From: Cladorhizidae sp. MBARI D1340-BT2
Taxonomy: Eukaryota > Porifera > Demospongiae > Poecilosclerida > Cladorhizidae
Direction: 5' to 3'
NCBI GenBank assembly: GCA_028752905.1
Contig: JAQNBH010000010.1
Span: forward strand, 13,721,984 to 13,785,983
Length of the DNA: 64,000 nt
Under the pieces are notes generated by a model, which was not told the DNA's origin, made no database searches, and saw only the letters and a list, made by a program, of their open reading frames with translations. Made by a program: the position numbers and the translations under genes. Shown here piece by piece: positions 58,904 to 64,000 of the stretch (position 1 is its first letter; each line of letters begins with the position of its first letter).

Positions 58904-59127
58904 TTAAAAGAGTTTCAAACTCAAAACCTGAAGTCTCCTATTCAATCATTTGAATCACAAAAACTGGCAGTTGCATTATATACAAGACATTGGACATAAA
59001 AAGGAATATTAAGATCAAAGCTAACAAAAATGTAATTACAAAGTCAAACATGATATCATGTCTATAGATCATCATGATTCACAGAGTAAATTAGTCTCAT
59101 ACTTAAAAGTAACATACTACATTACCA

Positions 59128-59540
59128 CAAATTATTGTCGATTTCAATTCTTTGTCTAGATCATTAAAATCACAGTTAGCTGCCAAACTTCTCAGTCGTG
59201 TGGCAAATTGAGCTACAGTTTCACCCTTCTGTTGAGCTGCCTGTCGAAATTGAAAAATTTCAAAGTCCACATTCTTCTTTGGTGAGAAATATTCAGTTAG
59301 CTTAGTAATGGCTGTGCCATAGTCATCTCCAGCATCAGGGTTGGTATCAAATATTTCTTGTGTTGTTTGTCCAGCTTGATACAGGAAGAGTGCATGCTTC
59401 TGTTTGTCATCTGTGACGTTCATGGCTACCAGGTATGTCTTGAAACGCTTTGTCCAACTCTTCCACCTCTGACTTAGTGAACTAGGTTCATGTATAGGGT
59501 CAAATCGGGGTAACGGTGACAACTCAATCCTGGCTACCAT
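59128..59540 (-). pseudogene. Ty3/gypsy Gag fragment, copy 3
   Basis: N-terminal 138 codons of the same Gag as 43744-44265 (WKSWTKRFKTYLVAMNV, LTEYFSPKKN), cut by the tandem junction. Followed at 59566-59583 by the primer site gatcctcgtcgcca and the LTR boundary. Confidence 0.85.
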
Positions 59541-60294
59541 AGCTAGCTACAATAGAACTATCTTTGATCCTCGTCGCCAGTTGTGGTGTTTAGGTGGCTA
59601 TGGTATTAGGAGGCAGAGATAACTTGTGAATCAAGAGACAAGATATATTCCAATCACATGCATATCAGACACTAATACAATCCATCGTGAAGTAACAACA
59701 TAATATTATGACGTATGATGATAATGTGACGTATATAATAACTAAATAATTTAGTTGATTTTGCTGGTATGACCAATTGCTACTTTTATCAAGCAGAATG
59801 AAGCTTACCTCTGACAATGTCAACTCATCGCTGTTCTATCATGTTAATAACACTACCACCCACCACTTGCAGAAGAGGAAGCTGTAATTCATAGCTAATA
59901 AAGAGCAGGTACTATATACAACCAGTGAAAATGTTGTAGCTATATACTCCATCGAAGTGTCAACATATGTTCATCTAAATTACCTTATGGTTCCCCTGAG
60001 GTTGGATTAAAACATATAACATTTTCAACATTGCTGAAAATGGTGCTTCAATGTAACTGAAGCGAAGATCTTTAAGTAATTTATCTTTCCCAAGTAAAAT
60101 TACTGACTATGAAGCAGCACTTCACTAACTAGCCACTTAGTCTAAGTTTGGTGACTAAACTTCCAATATCATTAAATTCCAGATCCCCACAGTGTCGCGA
60201 CCAAGAGAATCTTACTGTTGTAAAATAAGCCATGCAAGAATCTGCCACTCAAAGTTGATGCAGTCAAAAAGTAACCTTCACTCACGGGTAAATA

Positions 60295-60537
60295 GTGATA
60301 AATTGGATGACACCAAAACCTAAGCCATGTGGAATGGAAGTACTGGCCTCTGTGTGTGGTAAATCTGTCATCAATGAAGCCCTACTACAGATGCAAGTGA
60401 TACTGATGCAATGCCCAAAGAGACAGACCACATTAAATAATGAGTGTACGACACAAGTGGTCAGTACAAGTTTATCCAACTCTCTCTGTATAATAAGATA
60501 TTATATTATATTAACAAACTTTCAGCTCGTTGTATAA
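60295..60537 (+). pseudogene. Possible piggyBac-like transposase fragment, copy 3
   Basis: Same frame as 45088-45330, unchanged at the protein level. Weak family call. Confidence 0.3.
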
Positions 60538-60769
60538 CAATGTAAGGTAATACTTGTTTTATTTACATATTACTGCCTCTATAGAGCAAGCTGGTTCTCC
60601 AGATTTAGAGAGTTAAATAACTTTTCAGCTATTGCAAATGTCAGTGATGACATTTTAAGTGACAATGGAAACTTTGTAATTGTTTTAGTTGCAAAAACAT
60701 CATTATTTAATTACTAATTATTTGAATTAACCATGAATATGTCTAACAAGACAGTGTCCCTGTCCCGCC

Positions 60770-61343
60770 ATATTAGTCTCATGCTCATTTGCCATATTAG
60801 TCTCACCTGTTATTTTAATTTTTTTAATTTATTTATTATTTTTTATCTTTTTTATAAATTGATGCAAATACAAGCGCAAATGCATAGGAATGGCTAATAG
60901 CAACCAAATGCTAGTGTTATTAAAGCCACCCTATATAGTTACATGAGTAATGGGATGCACACATAAGAGATGAATAAGTGAAATAGTCTGATAAAATATA
61001 ATAATCACAAAGATATTGAATATATAATAGGGATTAGGATTGATAAGGTGATCATGGGTTATGCTTAAAGGAATTAATATTAGGAGCAAACACAACAAAG
61101 TCAGGTAAATTATTCCATATTCCTATTCCGTATTAGTCTCACCTGACATAATTATTAGTCTCACCTGACATATTAGTCTCACCTGCCATATTGTCTCACC
61201 TGTCATATTAGTCTCACTTGCCATATAAATCTCACCTGTCATATTAGTCTCACCTGCCATTAGTCTCACCTGCCATATTGTCTCACCTGACATATTAGTC
61301 CCACCTGCCATATCTCACCTGTCATATTAGTCTCACCTGCCAT
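60770..61343 (+). repeat. Iterated GCCATATTAGTCTCACCT motif, copy 3
   Basis: Same arrangement as 45567-46145: two early copies, then about a dozen at 61131-61343. Confidence 0.8.
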
Positions 61344-61886
61344 AACTGAATATGAATGTGTTGCGTGTGTATATACACAAGCTATATATAAATTGCAGTT
61401 AAAACATGGGAGGAGTATCTAATATGGCAAGTAACTTGTCAACCCTCATTTCTCTCAGAAAATTGTTGTTGTTTGTTTTTAATATTAAATTTTTCTCTCT
61501 AGCTATAGAAATAGATTTTTTTAGCAACAAATCTATCATCATGGGAGAAGTAATATGGCAAGTGAGAATACTTGCCATTTACTAATCACAATTAGATGAA
61601 CAATTTTTCTTTGGTTTTGCTTCTCTGGATGATGGAGTGATAGAAGGACAGGGTCAGAGCATATATATGTGGTTCCTCAGCACCATCCTACAATTTAACT
61701 TGTGCAAAACTTGAATTAAACAATAAACATATTTCCAGGTCAACCATGATATCCTAGGAAGACCACCAGAAAGTTTAGGATCTCCAAGTATTTCACAGAT
61801 ATGGAGAACTAAGATAGTTTATTGCATGAAAATGAGTTACCCAGAAAAAAATCCCAACAAGAACAAACAGATTCAGTCTTAATTAT

Positions 61887-63600
61887 TTAAGTGGCACCCA
61901 CTTCCCTGTCGAAACAACTGCCACAGTTCCACTCCTCCTCCCGGTTAATGATGGCTGATGGTGGTATCTGTGCACATGATTGGTGGAACCATTCACTACA
62001 CTTGCTGCACTGTGCCACTGTGAGGGCACGGTCATGGGGTTGTCTGCAAACAGAGATCAATGGTTCCCTGAGAACAGTCTTGAGCTTCTTGCTTGTGGCT
62101 TCCCGTCGGCATCCTTGAACAGGGAATAGTTTGATGTGAGATGTCTGGAAAGATCTCATCAGGTGGGACCGCATCAAATGTTATTGTTGATGGGTCCACA
62201 CCATTGCATAATGCGGTTGCAACAGCAATGGCAAATAAACCACAGGCATTGCCTCCAACCTGTTGATGCATGTATGGTTTCTGTATGGTCAGGTGGCTTC
62301 CTTGATAGAATTCCATCCATGCCAGGCATTTTAGTGTATCCAGTTCTGCAATGATCCAACAACAATAAAGAACAAACAAACGAAACAACTATTAATTGTT
62401 TGTAGTATATAACTACTATTTATTTCACAAGAATTGATTGAATGGTAAAACGTACTGTACCTATTTTAGTGGGTTCGTTGTTGTACCATACACATGGGCA
62501 TCTTGCCATTAATATTGAGCTGTGAATCATATTTAGGTGAAATTGCCACTCTTGAAAGGCCCTGGTTCTTAATGTGATGCTTGAGTTGAGATACTATGCA
62601 AGTAAAAAATAGAGTATAGATTTCTAAGCTCACAACAGTAGTTATCAAGGAGCCCAATTTTTAATTGAGAGGATTAAAATAAAACAACACTGTTGGATCC
62701 AATGACATTATTCAATTTCTAATGCATGTCATAAAAATTGTTGGAAATTGACAACAGTTAAATTCTTGATCCACCTAATCAGAATGTGTAATTTTTTTTA
62801 AAGTTTAGCATATAAAATATTCTCATTCAAGTTATTTCTTACTGGTTCTTGTATAGAGGCTGTCATACACCCGCACAGTCCCCTTGGGCATTCCTATGCT
62901 GGACACACAGACCCAGTAGCTGCCAGTATTCATGATTTGGATATAATCCCGAACCGGAGTTCCAGTTATTGAGCCTCCACTTCCTAGTGCCACATACCGA
63001 ATGGACTGGAAGCCACCCATCTTTGGAAACTTATTGCGAAGTAGAGCCTGCATCTCATCTATGTGTGTGTACTCTAGCCATGCTTCAGACAGCAGAATTA
63101 ATTAAAAAAAGTCATCAGGGAATTTTCTGTAATGGACAGGTGGTTTGCAAGGCAAAGGTTTTCCAAGCATTCTAGGCACAAGTTGTGTAACACTGGTTAC
63201 AACACAGTCTGATGTTGGCTCACTAGAGACAGAGAGGTGTGTTTCTATCAGGTGGTGGGAGGACTGGACTATCTTTCTTAGTCTGTCAAATGAGTAGGCA
63301 CTGCCTCTTCTCTGGACTCCCAGGGGAACCTGCATCACTCAACTCATCAGATGGTCCAAGGTTGTTCGAACTGGTGTTGTGTGACTGGATGGATGAAGGT
63401 ATCTCATGTTGAACTGGCAACTCTCTAGTTAAGTAAGGCTTCAAGAGCCCGACATTAACCTTAACCTTCATTTGGGTTGTCATCCTGCTGTGTGCAGAGT
63501 CCCTTGGGTGAGACATCAACGATTACATAGGGTCCCAACCAGTCCTGGGCCAGCCTGTCTCCTTTCTTGATACCTTCCTTGCATTCCTCTTAAGGAAATG
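61887..63600 (-). pseudogene. Ginger1-like transposase copy 3: GPY/F, Ulp1-like protease and PHD-like finger
   Basis: Nearly identical to 111-1820 of copy 1, including the same ~10-base loss at the start of the GPY/F exon, the Tyr at the protease His position and the intact ACGLFAIA box. One extra base near 63100 breaks the long frame that is open in copy 1. The upstream exons start at about 63857 and continue beyond the window. Confidence 0.72.
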
Positions 63601-64000
63601 ATAGTCAACAGGTTAGTAATATAAAAATTAAAATTAAAACCATCCAGTTAAGGTCGAGCGACAGATAAAAAAAAATATCACAAGAAAACAGACAAGGACA
63701 TTCTAAAATTTATCAAAACTCCGAAATACATCTATCCAGAAAATTTTATTATTCTTGGCCTTTCGATTTTTTTTCAGAAACAACAATGGGACTCTAATTT
63801 CATTCAGCTTATATAAAGGCACACATTAAAGGTACACATTAATTCATAAAAACATACCTATTGCAAAAGTAAAGCGCTTTAAGCCTCTTTTTTGCTTGGA
63901 ATCGAAATAAGCTTTATGCTTCGCTTTAGCTTCTTCAATTTTCAACCATATCTTCTCATCCATGATATGTACCTATGTGATTACAAAGTAAAACAGATCT

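Larger units (their letters stand above)
43866..59127. repeat. Segmental repeat, copy 2
   Basis: A 15.2-kb unit directly followed by copy 3. The left part (43866-46577) matches 59128-61775, and the right part (46578-59100) matches copy 1. The junction at 59100-59128 joins the right end of the unit to the middle of a gag gene with only a few bases of shared sequence. Confidence 0.9.
59128..64000. repeat. Segmental repeat, copy 3 (runs off the window)
   Basis: 59128-61775 matches 43866-46577, and 61777-64000 matches 1-2222 with only about three differences by eye. Confidence 0.9.

Overview
The window is eukaryotic, AT-rich and intron-bearing. It carries one host gene, an adhesion G-protein-coupled receptor (aGPCR) with HRM, GAIN/GPS and 7TM parts, which is a metazoan architecture. 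Around it lie unusually diverse and mostly decayed transposable elements. Adhesion GPCR exon structure, Ginger1-like, Tigger-like, Merlin-like, piggyBac-like and Penelope-like remnants and TAGCTA-rich spacer DNA suggest an invertebrate animal, quite possibly a sponge. The species cannot be fixed from this sequence.

Layout. Positions 1-16290 are copy 1 of a ~15 kb segmental repeat. From 16290 to 18450 is a decayed Ty3/gypsy element on the + strand. From 18450 to 20550 is spacer with degenerate minisatellite DNA. From 20555 to 41317 is the aGPCR on the + strand in 13 exons whose splice phases all agree (3075 nt in total). From 41818 to 41960 are two neighbouring hairpins. From 42689 to 44390 is a remnant of a second Ty3/gypsy family on the - strand. 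Copy 2 of the segmental repeat is 43866-59127, joined head-to-tail to copy 3 (59128 to the window end). Copies 1 and 3 are almost identical over the ~2.2 kb that can be compared. Copy 2 is more diverged.

What the segmental repeat is. Its core is a multi-exon, minus-strand gene for a Ginger1-type transposase: an integrase zinc-binding region, a DDE core and a GPY/F module, followed by a Ulp1-like (C48) protease domain and a PHD-like finger. Other elements are nested in it. They are a Gmr1-like Ty3/gypsy element (complete in copy 1, a solo LTR at the same site in copy 2), a foldback MITE, a Merlin-like zinc-ribbon fragment, and then either a Penelope-like fragment (copy 1) or a Tigger-like transposase (copy 2) at the same breakpoints. 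Copy 2 also holds a piggyBac-like insertion flanked by TTAA, whose empty site is present in copy 1. All transposase and pol genes seen carry frameshifts, stops or lost catalytic residues.

Most notable observations: a Ty3/gypsy element with the copia-like pol order PR-IN-RT-RH, a SCAN-like Gag and a tRNA-Leu-type primer site; a second decayed element with the same IN-before-RT order; an intron-containing Ginger1/Ulp1/PHD gene in three copies; a single in-frame TAA that would cut the aGPCR before TM6; and a pair of miRNA-precursor-like hairpins 0.5 kb downstream of the receptor. No CRISPR array, rRNA, tRNA gene or bacterial operon was seen.
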